Source: Vibrio metoecus (GTDB lineage: Bacteria; Pseudomonadota; Gammaproteobacteria; Enterobacterales; Vibrionaceae). From it: a stretch of 64,000 bases of DNA. The translations under genes and the position numbers were made by a program. The notes beneath the pieces are model-generated. The model did no database searches. It saw nothing but the letters and a program-made list of their open reading frames with translations, and was not told the origin of the DNA. This document shows positions 23,252-33,052 of this stretch, piece by piece. Within the stretch, counting starts at the first letter, position 1; each line of letters begins with the position of its first letter. The stretch spans positions 2,050,001-2,114,000 of the forward strand of contig NZ_CP035686.1 of NCBI RefSeq assembly GCF_009665255.1, given 5' to 3'.

Positions 23252-24736
23252 ATGTTGTGGTTTCTTACCTGTGTCGTAGCCCTCGTTGGCGGTTACTTTA
23301 TTTACGGAGCTTTCGTAGAGAAAGTATTTGGCATCAACGAAAAGCGTCAAACCCCTGCCCATACAAAAACTGACGGCGTCGACTATGTACCGATGCCCAC
23401 TAAAAAAGTCTATCTCGTTCAACTGCTGAACATCGCCGGTGTGGGTCCTATCTTTGGTCCTATCATGGGTGCACTATACGGTCCTGCGGCTATGTTGTGG
23501 ATCGTGGTGGGCTGTATCTTCGCCGGAGCAGTGCACGACTACTTCTCTGGAATGCTTTCTATCCGTAATGGTGGCGCCTCGGTTCCGGCCATCACGGGGC
23601 GTTACTTAGGCAATGGCGCAAAACACTTTATGAACATTTTTGCCATTGTGTTGCTGCTTCTGGTTGGTGTGGTGTTCGTTTCAGCCCCTGCTGGCATGAT
23701 CACAAACCTGATTAACCAACAAACTGACTTCACCGTCAGCATGACCACCATGGTCGTGATCATCTTCGCTTACTACATTCTAGCGACTATCGTTCCTGTT
23801 GATAAAATCATCGGCCGTTTCTACCCTCTGTTTGGTGCGCTACTGATTTTCATGTCGGTTGGTTTGATGACGGCGATTGCGTTCTCTTCTGAGCACCAAG
23901 TGTTGGGCGGATTTGAAATCAGCGATATGGTGAAAAACCTCAACCCGAACGACATGCCTCTGTGGCCAGCTCTGTTCATCACCATCGCTTGTGGTGCTAT
24001 TTCTGGCTTCCACGCGACTCAGTCTCCGCTGATGGCACGCTGTATGGAAAATGAGAAGAACGGTCGCTTCGTGTTTTACGGCGCGATGATTGGCGAAGGC
24101 ATTATTGCTCTTATCTGGTGTACCATTGCCCTGTCTTTCTTCGGCTCACTGGAAGCGCTGTCTGAAGCAGTGAAAAACGGTGGCCCAGGTAACGTGGTTT
24201 ACGGTGCTTCTTTCGGCCTGCTGGGTGTGTTTGGTGGTGTGATTGCTTTCCTTGGCGTGGTGATCCTGCCTATCACTTCGGGTGATACCGCGTTCCGTTC
24301 AAGCCGTCTTATCTTGGCTGAATACTTCAACATGGAGCAAAAAACACTGCGTAACCGCCTACTGATGGCTGTACCTCTGTTCGTCATCGGTGCAGTGCTG
24401 ACTCAAGTCGATTTCGGTATCATCTGGCGTTACTTCGGCTTTGCAAACCAAGCCACTGCGGTAATGATGCTGTGGACCGCCACCGCTTACCTAATGCGTC
24501 ACAACAAACTGCACTGGATCTGTACGGTACCTGCGCTGTTTATGACTACCGTGTGTATCAGCTTCATCCTTAACAGCAGCACGTTAGGTTTTGGCTTACC
24601 AATGCAGATTTCAACCATTGCAGGTGTACTGGCTTCTCTGGGTGCTCTGGCTTACGTAGCGAAAGTATCAAAAGGCAAAGGGGAAACCGATCTTGCCGAT
24701 GAAGAGAAACCACAAGGCGTGACGAAAACCGCTTAA
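23252..24736 (+). CDS. CstA/BtsT-family pyruvate or peptide transporter (BtsU-like)
   Basis: 494-residue inner-membrane protein with about 12 or more helices, of the CstA family. Family segments: QLLNIAGVGPIFGPIMGALYGP (split by charge in the loop), GAVHDYFSGMLSIRNGG, FHATQSPLMARC and ITSGDTAFRSSRLI. It is much shorter than E. coli CstA or BtsT (about 700 residues), lacking their C-terminal extension. btsSR lies 4.5 kb upstream and a repeat array resembling BtsR sites is in its promoter, so pyruvate uptake is the best guess. I recall a Vibrio carrier called BtsU of this type. Older annotation would call it carbon starvation protein A. Terminator at 24769. Confidence 0.85.
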   Translation: MLWFLTCVVALVGGYFIYGAFVEKVFGINEKRQTPAHTKTDGVDYVPMPTKKVYLVQLLNIAGVGPIFGPIMGALYGPAAMLWIVVGCIFAGAVHDYFSGMLSIRNGGASVPAITGRYLGNGAKHFMNIFAIVLLLLVGVVFVSAPAGMITNLINQQTDFTVSMTTMVVIIFAYYILATIVPVDKIIGRFYPLFGALLIFMSVGLMTAIAFSSEHQVLGGFEISDMVKNLNPNDMPLWPALFITIACGAISGFHATQSPLMARCMENEKNGRFVFYGAMIGEGIIALIWCTIALSFFGSLEALSEAVKNGGPGNVVYGASFGLLGVFGGVIAFLGVVILPITSGDTAFRSSRLILAEYFNMEQKTLRNRLLMAVPLFVIGAVLTQVDFGIIWRYFGFANQATAVMMLWTATAYLMRHNKLHWICTVPALFMTTVCISFILNSSTLGFGLPMQISTIAGVLASLGALAYVAKVSKGKGETDLADEEKPQGVTKTA

Positions 24737-24768
24737 TATCGAATCTTCAATCACGTGATTGAAAAACG

Positions 24769-24799
24769 AAAATGGCTCCCAATCTGGGAGCCATTTTTT
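24769..24799 (+). terminator. Rho-independent terminator after the CstA-type gene
   Basis: AAATGGCTCCC pairs with GGGAGCCATTT around AATCT, followed by T residues, 30 bases after the stop. Confidence 0.92.
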
Positions 24800-24861
24800 A
24801 TGCGATATTCCTTTGCAAAGAAACCATCCATCTTGGATTCACAGGATGGATGGCGAAATGA

Positions 24862-25824
24862 TTAGTCGACTTGCTTAATTTGCAGCTCTTTAGGCACTTC
24901 AAAGAACATGTTCTCTTCGCGGCCAAGCACCTCTTCTACCGAAGTTGCGCCGAGCGCTTTGATGCGATCCAAGATTTGGTTTACCAACTCTTCTGGTGCC
25001 GAAGCGCCCGCAGTCACCCCAATTAACTGCGCATCAACGAACCACTCAGGGTCGATATCCTGTGGGCAGTCAATCAAGTAACCGGGAGTGCCCAACTTCT
25101 CAGCCAACTCCTTTAATCGAGTCGAATTCGATGAGTTTTTCGAGCCCACCACCACCATCACATCCACTTGCTCAGCCAAGATACGCACCGCATCTTGACG
25201 GTTTTGGGTGGCATAACAAATGTCATCTTTACGCGGGCCTTGGATCTTCGGAAATACACGGCGCAGCTCATCAATCACATCCGCCGTTTCATCCACTGAC
25301 AACGTTGTTTGGCTCACGTAGTGTAGGTTACTTGGATCTTTCACCTTAGCTTGCAGTGATACGACATCTTCTGGCTTTTCGACCAGATACATGCCGCCTG
25401 TATCACTGGCATACTGCCCCATCGTGCCTTCCACTTCAGGATGACCAGCATGACCAATCAACACCACTTCCATATGTTTACGACTGGCACGCGCGACTTC
25501 CATATGCACTTTAGTCACCAGTGGACAAGTCGCATCAAATACCGTCAGTGAACGCTCTTTCGCTTCTTGGCGAACCGCTTGCGACACGCCATGAGCCGAA
25601 AAAATCACAATGTTATCGTCGGGAACTTCATTTAATTCCTCAACAAAGCGGGCTCCACGCTGCTTTAACCCCTCGACCACAAAGCGGTTGTGCACCACTT
25701 CATGACGCACATAAATCGGCGGCTGATAAAGCTCCAGCGCACGCTCAACAATGCTGATCGCGCGATCCACACCCGCGCAGAAACCGCGAGGGTTGGCTAA
25801 CAGTATTTTCATTGGTTTGCTCAT
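24862..25824 (-). CDS. ispH: 4-hydroxy-3-methylbut-2-enyl diphosphate reductase IspH
   Basis: Last enzyme of the MEP pathway; reduces HMBPP to IPP and DMAPP with a 4Fe-4S cluster. 320 residues. The three cluster cysteines are in PRGFCAGVDRA, FDATCPLVTKVH and KDDICYATQNR; the catalytic Glu is in HPEVEGTMGQY. The start at 25824 (MSKPMKILLANP) or an internal Met four residues later are both possible; neither has a strong ribosome binding site. It follows fkpB by 34 bases, as in E. coli. Confidence 0.95.
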   Translation of the reverse strand: MSKPMKILLANPRGFCAGVDRAISIVERALELYQPPIYVRHEVVHNRFVVEGLKQRGARFVEELNEVPDDNIVIFSAHGVSQAVRQEAKERSLTVFDATCPLVTKVHMEVARASRKHMEVVLIGHAGHPEVEGTMGQYASDTGGMYLVEKPEDVVSLQAKVKDPSNLHYVSQTTLSVDETADVIDELRRVFPKIQGPRKDDICYATQNRQDAVRILAEQVDVMVVVGSKNSSNSTRLKELAEKLGTPGYLIDCPQDIDPEWFVDAQLIGVTAGASAPEELVNQILDRIKALGATSVEEVLGREENMFFEVPKELQIKQVD

Positions 25825-25858
25825 TGCTAGTCATTATGGTTGGCTATTGTAAGGAAAG

Positions 25859-26293
25859 TCACTCAACAGACAAGATCTCAACATCAAAGGTGATGTCTTG
25901 ACCTGCGAGAGGATGGTTAAAGTCGACCGTGACAGAATCGCCGGCAATTTCAGTAATGATGCCCGGAATTTCCATACCATCTGGGCCACTAAAAGCCATG
26001 ATGGTGCCTACCTCTAATTCCAGATCGCCACCGATAAACTTACTGCGATCCATATAATGAATGTGATCAGGATTAGGTGCGCCGAATGCATCTTGCGCGG
26101 CGAGAGAAACCGATTTTTTTTCACCCGGCAGCATTCCGAATAAACACTGCTCGAAATTGGGGCTCAGGCTACCATCGCCCATCACTAGCTTGGCCGGTTT
26201 TCCTTGATTATGGGTACTGTCAGCAACAGAGCCATCCTTGAGCTTGATCGTAAAATGCAGGGTAACTGCAGAGTTAGAGGCAATAGGGTTCAC
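25859..26293 (-). CDS. fkpB: FKBP-type peptidyl-prolyl isomerase FkpB (SlpA)
   Basis: 144-residue SlyD/SlpA-type prolyl isomerase and chaperone. Segments TLHFTIKLKDGSVADST, FEQCLFGMLPGEKKSVSL (FKBP fold) and the insert-in-flap region HPLAGQDITFDVEILSVE are typical. A GTG start at 26293 is preceded by AAGG. It is next to ispH, its usual neighbour. A terminator at 26375 separates it from lspA, so fkpB-ispH is probably transcribed on its own here. Confidence 0.93.
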   Translation of the reverse strand: MNPIASNSAVTLHFTIKLKDGSVADSTHNQGKPAKLVMGDGSLSPNFEQCLFGMLPGEKKSVSLAAQDAFGAPNPDHIHYMDRSKFIGGDLELEVGTIMAFSGPDGMEIPGIITEIAGDSVTVDFNHPLAGQDITFDVEILSVE

Positions 26294-26374
26294 GTTATCA
26301 CTACCTTGTTATTGTTTAACGAACGCCGCTTCACTTTATCGGAGACGGGCGGGCGCTGATGCCAGCCTTTATAG

Positions 26375-26408
26375 TAAAAAGCGCCCTCCGAATCAACGGA
26401 CGGCGCTT
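26375..26408 (-). terminator. Terminator between lspA and fkpB
   Basis: On the minus strand AAGCGCCGTCCG pairs with CGGAGGGCGCTT around TTGATT, with one mismatch, followed by TTTAC. It closes the murJ-side ribF-ileS-lspA cluster. Confidence 0.75.
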
Positions 26409-26455
26409 GTGGTTATTTGCCGTAGTGTCTTTGCCTTACGGCGCAAAGCAGAGCA

Positions 26456-26971
26456 CTAAGGCTGACTTGGTGCACTTTTCTTAGCGCGAAAACCATCGAG
26501 AATAATCATCGCTGCACCGATGCAGATCGCGCTATCCGCCAGATTGAACGCTGGCCAGTGGTAAGTACCCCAATAAAAATCGAGATAATCGACCACAAAA
26601 CCATGCACGATGCGATCAAACACATTGCCCACGGCACCGCCAATGATCAGCGCATAAGCAATATTGTTCCACTTATCACTCGCCGGAAGGCGACGCATCC
26701 AGTAAGCGAGCATGCCAGTGACCACAAAGGCAATGCCAGTAAACAACCAACGCTGCCACCCTTCCTGATCACTCAGAAAGCTAAACGCAGCACCGTAGTT
26801 ATGTACATAAAGCAGGTTAAAGAAAGGCAGAACCTCAATTCGGTTTGCCCAGCCATAGCCCATGTTATTCATCACCACTAGCTTAATCGCAATATCGGTA
26901 ACGAACACCAGAAGCGCCAGCCACAGCCAGCGCACTCCGGATTGTTTAAGAGTCAGAGACGAATTCGACAT
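26456..26971 (-). CDS. lspA: Lipoprotein signal peptidase (signal peptidase II)
   Basis: 171-residue inner membrane aspartyl protease that cleaves prolipoprotein signals such as those of BamD and the DUF2799 protein here. Four membrane helices. The catalytic Asp pair is in GNVFDRIVHGFVVDYLDF and FNLADSAI. The start is followed by a short hydrophilic leader. It is placed 15 bases after ileS, as in E. coli. Confidence 0.95.
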   Translation of the reverse strand: MSNSSLTLKQSGVRWLWLALLVFVTDIAIKLVVMNNMGYGWANRIEVLPFFNLLYVHNYGAAFSFLSDQEGWQRWLFTGIAFVVTGMLAYWMRRLPASDKWNNIAYALIIGGAVGNVFDRIVHGFVVDYLDFYWGTYHWPAFNLADSAICIGAAMIILDGFRAKKSAPSQP

Positions 26972-26986
26972 GATGGTTAGCCCAAG

Positions 26987-29836
26987 TTACGCAAACTTGC
27001 GTACTTCGCCTTCACCCTCGACGTTAGACACACAGCGGCCACAAATCGTAGTGTGACCCGCAATCGTGCCTACATCAGGAGTGTGGTGCCAGCAACGGTC
27101 ACACTTCTCAGCTTCCGTTTTGTTCACTTGAACAAACAGGCCATCAATGTCTGTTGCGTGCGCAGACTCACTCTTCTCAGCCAGTGGTTTCACCACTGCT
27201 TTTGAAGTCAGCAGGACAAAACGCAGCTCATCGCCCAGTTTCGCCAGCTTGCTCGCCAGTGCATCATCGGCAAACAGCACCAATTCCGCTTGCAGTGAGC
27301 CGCCGATCAGTTTTTCGTTACGAGCGTTTTCCAACAGTTTGTTGACTGAGCCACGCACTTTCTGAATATCATTCCAGAACGCGTTGTTCAGCTCTTCACC
27401 CTCTGCCAGACCAAATAGGCCATCGAACCATTCAGTGGTAAATACAAACTTGTCACGAGCGCTGCCGTCCGCTTTCTGCGCTGGCATCGCGTTCCAAATT
27501 TCATCAGCGGTGAATGACATGATAGGCGCCATCCAACGAACCAGAGCTTCAACGATGAAGAACAGTGCAGTTTGACAGCTACGCTGTGCATGGCCACCAC
27601 GTTTCGCTGTGTATTGACGGTCTTTGATCACATCCAGATAGAATGACCCCATCTCGATTGAACAGAAGTTCATCAAACGCTGTACTACCGCGTGCAGGTT
27701 GTAATCCTGATACGCTTGGATGATTTCTTGCTGAGCAGCCAGTGCGCGGCCTACAGCCCAACGATCCAACGCCACCATGTCTTCAACAGGAATGATGTCT
27801 GTGGTTGGGTTGAAGCCATTCAGGTTAGCAAGGAAGAAGCGTGCGGTGTTACGAATACGACGATACGCATCCGCAGAACGCTTGAGGATCTCATCTGATA
27901 CCGCCACTTCACCAGTGTAATCGGTTGAAGCAACCCACAGACGCAGAATATCCGCACCCAGCTTGTTGGTCACATCTTGTGGAGCAACCACGTTACCGAT
28001 CGATTTCGACATCTTACGGCCTTGACCATCAACCACGAAACCGTGCGTCAACACTTCTTTGTAAGGCGCTTTGCCTTTCATCGCCACAGAAGAGATGAGA
28101 GATGATTGGAACCAACCACGGTGTTGGTCTGAACCCTCTAGGTACATATCCGCTTCTGCGCCGTTGAATTCGCTACGCGCATCCACAACCGCAGAGTGAG
28201 TCACACCTGAGTCAAACCATACATCTAGCGTATCCAGAACTTTCTCATAGTTGGCCGCGTCGTCTGCGCCAAGCAGCTCAGCAGAATCAAGATCCCACCA
28301 TGCTTGAATACCTTTTTGCTCAACCAGTTGCGCCACTTTCTCAATCAGCTCGGCACTGTTTGGATGCAGTTCGGCGGTTTCTTTGTGCACGAACAGTGCA
28401 ATTGGCACGCCCCAAGTACGTTGACGAGAGATACACCACTCAGGGCGACCAGCCACCATACCTTCGATACGGCTTTGACCCCAATCTGGCATCCATTGTA
28501 CGCCTTTGATTGCCGTCAGAGCTTGTTCACGCAGACCGGCTTGTTCCATGGATACGAACCATTGTGGTGTCGCACGGAAGATGATCGGCGTTTTATGACG
28601 CCAACAGTGTGGGTAGCTGTGCTCATACGCGTGATGATGCAACAACGCGCCTTTTTCTTTCAGCACTTCCAACACAGAGTCATTGGCTTTGAATACATGT
28701 TGACCCGCAAACAGCTCAGTATCAGAAAGATACACGCCGTTTGAACCTACAGGGTTCGCCACTTCTAGACCGTATTTTTGACCTACTGCAAAGTCTTCTT
28801 GACCGTGACCCGGCGCAGTGTGAACCACACCCGTACCTGAATCGGTCGTTACGTGATCGCCCAAAATGGCTGGCACATTGAAGGCGTAGAATGGATGTTG
28901 GAACTGAACCAGTTCAAGATCCTCACCTTTCGCAAAACCAAGGTTATGGAAATGCTCAATACCCGCACGATCCATCACCGATTTTGCCAGCTCAGAAGCC
29001 ACGATAATGCGCTCTGGTTGCTCACCTTCAACTTGGATCAGTACGTACTCTAAATCTTCACGCAGACACACTGCACGGTTTGCAGGTAGCGTCCAAGGCG
29101 TGGTTGTCCAGATAACGATCGACACGTCGCCTTTGCCTTCATGACCAGCATTCAGACCAAACTTAGCCAGAACTGCCGCTTCATCAGCAGCTTTAAAACG
29201 AACGTCAATCGAAGGAGAAACTTTGTTTTTGTACTCGACTTCCGCTTCAGCCAGTGCTGAACCACAGTCGGTACACCAGTGAACCGGTTTAAAACCTTTC
29301 AGCAGGTGGCCGTTATCAGCAATTTTGCCTAGTGCACGGATGATGTTGGCTTCAGTTACAAAGTCCATCGTGCGGTAAGGTTTATCCCACTCACCCATGA
29401 TACCAAGACGTTTGAAGCTCTCTTTTTGGCCTTCAACTTGACCTGCCGCGTATTCACGACATTTTTCACGGAATTCAGCAGCGGTGACTTTTTGACCCGG
29501 TTTGCCCACTTTTTTCTCTACCATCAATTCGATAGGCAGACCATGGCAATCCCAACCTGGTACATAAGGCGCATCAAAACCAGAAAGGGTTTTGGATTTA
29601 ATAATGACGTCTTTAAGAATCTTGTTCAGAGCGTGGCCAATATGAATATCACCGTTGGCGTAAGGAGGGCCATCGTGCAATACGAAAGATTTTTTGCCTT
29701 TTTTAGCCTGACGGATCGCACCGTACAGGTCTTCTTTGTACCAACGTTGCAGCATTTCTGGCTCGCGTTTGGCCAGATCGCCGCGCATTGGAAACCCTGT
29801 TTCAGGAAGGTTCAGGGTATCTTTATACTCACTCAT
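26987..29836 (-). CDS. ileS: Isoleucyl-tRNA synthetase
   Basis: 949-residue class I tRNA synthetase. HIGH motif in ANGDIHIGHALNK near residue 58-70 and KMSKS in GRKMSKSIGNV near residue 606. The large CP1 editing domain lies between, with GTGVVHTAPGHGQED near 330. C-terminal zinc finger has CDRCW and CGRCV. Length and motifs are those of the bacterial type (E. coli 938). Cotranscribed with ribF (30 bases upstream) and lspA. Confidence 0.97.
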   Translation of the reverse strand: MSEYKDTLNLPETGFPMRGDLAKREPEMLQRWYKEDLYGAIRQAKKGKKSFVLHDGPPYANGDIHIGHALNKILKDVIIKSKTLSGFDAPYVPGWDCHGLPIELMVEKKVGKPGQKVTAAEFREKCREYAAGQVEGQKESFKRLGIMGEWDKPYRTMDFVTEANIIRALGKIADNGHLLKGFKPVHWCTDCGSALAEAEVEYKNKVSPSIDVRFKAADEAAVLAKFGLNAGHEGKGDVSIVIWTTTPWTLPANRAVCLREDLEYVLIQVEGEQPERIIVASELAKSVMDRAGIEHFHNLGFAKGEDLELVQFQHPFYAFNVPAILGDHVTTDSGTGVVHTAPGHGQEDFAVGQKYGLEVANPVGSNGVYLSDTELFAGQHVFKANDSVLEVLKEKGALLHHHAYEHSYPHCWRHKTPIIFRATPQWFVSMEQAGLREQALTAIKGVQWMPDWGQSRIEGMVAGRPEWCISRQRTWGVPIALFVHKETAELHPNSAELIEKVAQLVEQKGIQAWWDLDSAELLGADDAANYEKVLDTLDVWFDSGVTHSAVVDARSEFNGAEADMYLEGSDQHRGWFQSSLISSVAMKGKAPYKEVLTHGFVVDGQGRKMSKSIGNVVAPQDVTNKLGADILRLWVASTDYTGEVAVSDEILKRSADAYRRIRNTARFFLANLNGFNPTTDIIPVEDMVALDRWAVGRALAAQQEIIQAYQDYNLHAVVQRLMNFCSIEMGSFYLDVIKDRQYTAKRGGHAQRSCQTALFFIVEALVRWMAPIMSFTADEIWNAMPAQKADGSARDKFVFTTEWFDGLFGLAEGEELNNAFWNDIQKVRGSVNKLLENARNEKLIGGSLQAELVLFADDALASKLAKLGDELRFVLLTSKAVVKPLAEKSESAHATDIDGLFVQVNKTEAEKCDRCWHHTPDVGTIAGHTTICGRCVSNVEGEGEVRKFA

Positions 29837-29866
29837 CGATTCTTAATTCCGTTATATTGGGCGAAG

Positions 29867-30835
29867 TTAGACATGTTGTTGTTTGGTGGAATCAACCGAA
29901 CAATTCTTAAGCTGACGCAGCCACACCCTTGCTGCTTCAGCATCCAATTCAATTTGTTGCTTTAATGCCTCAAAAGAGGCGAATTTGCGCTCATCACGTA
30001 GTTTATGTAACAGCGCGACTTCCAACTGCTTACCATACAGGTTGCCTTGGAAGTCAAAAAAGTGCACTTCAAGCTGTTGGCGAATGCCATCAACCGTCGG
30101 GCGATTACCGATATTGGCAACCCCACCGACTGGCGTTGGGCCTAAACCATACGCTTCAACCACATACACACCAGAAACGGGGGATACACAACGCTTCAGC
30201 GGAATATTCGCGGTAGGAAAGCCTATGGTTCGACCCAGTTTTTGGCCATGCGAGACACGACCACTGATGCTGTAATGACGCCCCAACATATCGGCTGCGC
30301 TAGTCAACTCATCTGCTGCTAGGGCTTCACGAATCGCAGTGCTACTCACTCTTAGCTGTTGTAAACAGAAACTTTGGGTGCTGACCACCTCAAAGCCGAG
30401 AGCCTGCCCCGCTTGCTGTAATAGAGCAAAGTTACCTTTGCGTTCTTTGCCAAAACAGAAATCGTCACCAACAACCAGAAACTTAACACCCAAACGAGCC
30501 ACCAACAAGTCACGAATAAACGTGTGCGGATCCAACTGGGCAAAGTGGTGATTAAAATTCACACACAACAAGCGATCCACACCCAGTTTGCTCAGTTGGA
30601 CAAACTTATCACGCAGACGAGTCAAGCGAGCGGGCGCTTGTTGTTTGGCAAATAGCTCTAAAGGCTGAGGTTCAAACGTCATCACCACCGAAGGTAACCC
30701 CATCTGCTGGGCACGCTGCACTACCTGACTGAGCACTTGTTGATGGCCAAGATGAACACCATCAAAGTTGCCAATCGTCAATACACAGCCCTGATGGCGA
30801 GATTGAATGTTATGAATACCGCGTATTAATTCCAT
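29867..30835 (-). CDS. ribF: Bifunctional riboflavin kinase / FAD synthetase RibF
   Basis: Converts riboflavin to FMN and then to FAD. About 322 residues from ATG 30835 (MELIRGIHNIQSRH). N-terminal FMN adenylyltransferase with LTIGNFDGVHLGHQQVL near residue 18 and FCFGKERKGN near 126; C-terminal riboflavin kinase with GRTIGFPTANIPL near 200 and EVHFFDF. A frame that stays open to 31114 overlaps murJ and adds no recognisable sequence, so it is not used. In E. coli ribF-ileS-lspA is one operon and the same order is seen here. Confidence 0.94.
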   Translation of the reverse strand: MELIRGIHNIQSRHQGCVLTIGNFDGVHLGHQQVLSQVVQRAQQMGLPSVVMTFEPQPLELFAKQQAPARLTRLRDKFVQLSKLGVDRLLCVNFNHHFAQLDPHTFIRDLLVARLGVKFLVVGDDFCFGKERKGNFALLQQAGQALGFEVVSTQSFCLQQLRVSSTAIREALAADELTSAADMLGRHYSISGRVSHGQKLGRTIGFPTANIPLKRCVSPVSGVYVVEAYGLGPTPVGGVANIGNRPTVDGIRQQLEVHFFDFQGNLYGKQLEVALLHKLRDERKFASFEALKQQIELDAEAARVWLRQLKNCSVDSTKQQHV

Positions 30836-30903
30836 CGGGAGATGCTTAAAACCTATATTTTCATTCTCATGGTGCGAAACTGGCGGATTATACCTAAAGC
30901 TCG

Positions 30904-32466
30904 CTACTCTGTCGCCGCTTTTAGATCTTTGAGGCGAACACCCAATAGCAACAAAATGGCCAGATAAGATACGACGCCAAGGCCAATCAAAGCTGTCAGC
31001 ATAAGTGCACGCTGGCTGATACCCCAACTCAACCATGTCGCCATGTTGTCTAATTGCCACAAGAGAGCGCCAGTCATTACCGCTCCCGCCATCACTAGCC
31101 GCGCAACAAACCATACGGTTTTACGAGTTAAGTGATAGACGCCTTGTAAGTGCAAACCACGATAAAGCAGTGCCATATTCAGGAAAGCGGACATCGAAGT
31201 CGCGACCGCCAAGCCGACATAGCCGTAAAACCACGCAAAGATCGCGTTGAGTACGATGTTACTGACCATCGCGACAATGCCATAACGCACTGGGGTTTTG
31301 GTATCTTGGCGAGAGTAATAACCCGGCGCTAACACTTTGATCAGCATAAAACTGAGCAGACCGGAAGAGTAAGCCAGTAGCGAGTAAGAAGCCTGCTCTA
31401 CATCACTAGGGGTAAATTCACCGCGCATAAACAGCACCATCAGCATCGGTTTCGCCAGTACCATCAGACCAAGCATGGCCGGAATACCGAGAAAAGTGAC
31501 CATGCGAATCCCCCAATCCATAGTGTGAGCAAAACCATCACTATGAGCATCCACATGTTTACGCGACAAAGCAGGCAAAATCACCGTCGCGATGGCAATT
31601 CCAAATAAGCCGAGGGGAAACTCCAGCAGGCGATCCGAATAATAGAGCCAACTGATCGAACCGGTTTGCAGAAAACTGGCGACAAACGAGTCAAACAACA
31701 GGTTGATCTGGCTAACCGATACCCCAAACAGTGCAGGAATCATCAGTGTGCGAATTTTCATCACTCCAGGATCTTTCCAGCCCCATTTAGGCCTAACCAG
31801 CATTCCAGCTTTGATCAAAAATGGCAGTTGAAATAGAAACTGAACTAAACCACCTAAAAATACACCAATTGCCAGACCGACTTCTGGTTGTGCTAGATTT
31901 GGCGAGAGGTACCAAGCACAGAGGATCATCATCACGTTTAAGAAAACAGGCGTGAAAGAGGAGACGGCAAACTTACCTAAGGTGTTTAAAATTGCCCCAG
32001 ACAAGGCAACAAAGGTAATAAACCACAAATAGGGAAAAGTAATTTTCAGCAGCAGACTGGCTAGCTCGAATTTTTCAGCCCCCGGACCACCATTAAGCCA
32101 ATCGAGAAACCAACCCGCGCCAAATAATGCGGTCACAGCGCCAGATCCCAGTACCCCAACTAAAGTGACGATAGTCACCAAAACACCAAGAGTACCTGAC
32201 GCTCTAGCGATCAATTCTCGGGTCTTGTTGATATCACCGGAGGCATGATATTCGGTTAATACAGGGACAAAAGCTTGGGAAAATGCCCCTTCCGCGAATA
32301 ATCGGCGTAAAAAATTGGGAATTCGGTTGGCAAAAAAGAATACGTCAGCACTTGCGCCAGCGCCCATCAAATTGGCCACAACCACATCGCGCACTAAACC
32401 TAAAACACGAGAAATCAAAGTCATAGCACTTACAATGATGCCAGACTTGAGTAAGCGTTTACTCAC
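30904..32466 (-). CDS. murJ: Lipid II flippase MurJ (MviN)
   Basis: Essential inner membrane flippase of the MOP superfamily that moves lipid II to the periplasmic side. About 520 residues and 14 helices. N-terminal KSGIIVSAMTLISRVLGLVRD and the conserved RLFAEGAFSQAFVP segment are typical. I place the start at GTG 32466 because GAGG sits five bases ahead; a TTG at 32481 would include that ribosome binding site within the coding region. It is upstream of ribF on the same strand. Confidence 0.93.
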   Translation of the reverse strand: MSKRLLKSGIIVSAMTLISRVLGLVRDVVVANLMGAGASADVFFFANRIPNFLRRLFAEGAFSQAFVPVLTEYHASGDINKTRELIARASGTLGVLVTIVTLVGVLGSGAVTALFGAGWFLDWLNGGPGAEKFELASLLLKITFPYLWFITFVALSGAILNTLGKFAVSSFTPVFLNVMMILCAWYLSPNLAQPEVGLAIGVFLGGLVQFLFQLPFLIKAGMLVRPKWGWKDPGVMKIRTLMIPALFGVSVSQINLLFDSFVASFLQTGSISWLYYSDRLLEFPLGLFGIAIATVILPALSRKHVDAHSDGFAHTMDWGIRMVTFLGIPAMLGLMVLAKPMLMVLFMRGEFTPSDVEQASYSLLAYSSGLLSFMLIKVLAPGYYSRQDTKTPVRYGIVAMVSNIVLNAIFAWFYGYVGLAVATSMSAFLNMALLYRGLHLQGVYHLTRKTVWFVARLVMAGAVMTGALLWQLDNMATWLSWGISQRALMLTALIGLGVVSYLAILLLLGVRLKDLKAATE

Positions 32467-32544
32467 GGTAACCTCGAACAAAGAGTCAAAACCACATTAT
32501 CTGATTCGAAAGAATAAGAATGTCATAGTGAGATCAGATAAGTA

Positions 32545-32574
32545 TTAGCATTGGTAAAAAAATGCTGATAGAAT
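32545..32574 (+). promoter_or_regulatory. rpsT promoter
   Basis: TTAGCA (32545-32550), an 18-base spacer and TAGAAT (32569-32574), followed by the GC-rich stretch CCCCGCC that resembles the discriminator of stringently controlled ribosomal promoters. The leader is about 140 bases. Confidence 0.6.
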
Positions 32575-32723
32575 CCCCGCCATCTTAACCGCGAAGGCTC
32601 TTCGATACCAAGTTTGTTTGGTTCAGTTGGGTTTTTGCACAAATCATTTGACATTAAAGAGCAAATCGGGGATATTTCCCGCCCTTAAAATGTCACCGAA
32701 CTAAGTTTTTGGGAGTTAGACCC

Positions 32724-32984
32724 TTGGCAAATAACAAATCTGCTAAGAAGCGCGCTATCCAAGCTGAGAAACGTCGCCAGCACAACGCTAGCCGTCGTTC
32801 TATGATGCGCACTTACATGAAGAAAACTGTTGCTGCAATCGCTGCTGGCGACAAAGAAGCTGCAACTGCTGCATTCGCTGTAGTTACACCAATCCTAGAC
32901 CGCATGGCGACTAAAGGCCTTATTCACAAGAATAAAGCAGCTCGTCACAAGTCTCGCTTCTTTGCTGCGATCAACGCTCTGTAA
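32724..32984 (+). CDS. rpsT: 30S ribosomal protein S20
   Basis: 86-residue primary 16S rRNA-binding protein. The real start is TTG at 32724 (reading [21 protein letters not shown]), eight bases after GGGAG; a frame from 32709 would include that ribosome binding site in the coding region. E. coli rpsT also uses UUG, which is part of its translational autoregulation, so the rare start is probably functional. Basic composition and length match the family. Terminator at 33006. Confidence 0.96.
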
Positions 32985-33005
32985 TAGAGTTTGCTCATCA
33001 GCAAC

Positions 33006-33032
33006 AAAAAACCGGCTTATGCCGGTTTTTTT
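33006..33032 (+). terminator. Rho-independent terminator after rpsT
   Basis: AAAACCGGC pairs with GCCGGTTTT around TTAT, followed by T residues, 22 bases after the stop. On the minus strand it also lies after the end of hlyU. Confidence 0.92.
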
Positions 33033-33052
33033 ATCTCTTTTTTCGCCAACTT

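Noticed and set aside
30836..31114. N-terminal extension of ribF
   Set aside because: It runs antisense-free into the end of murJ, has no family sequence, and MELIRG at 30835 matches the usual start.
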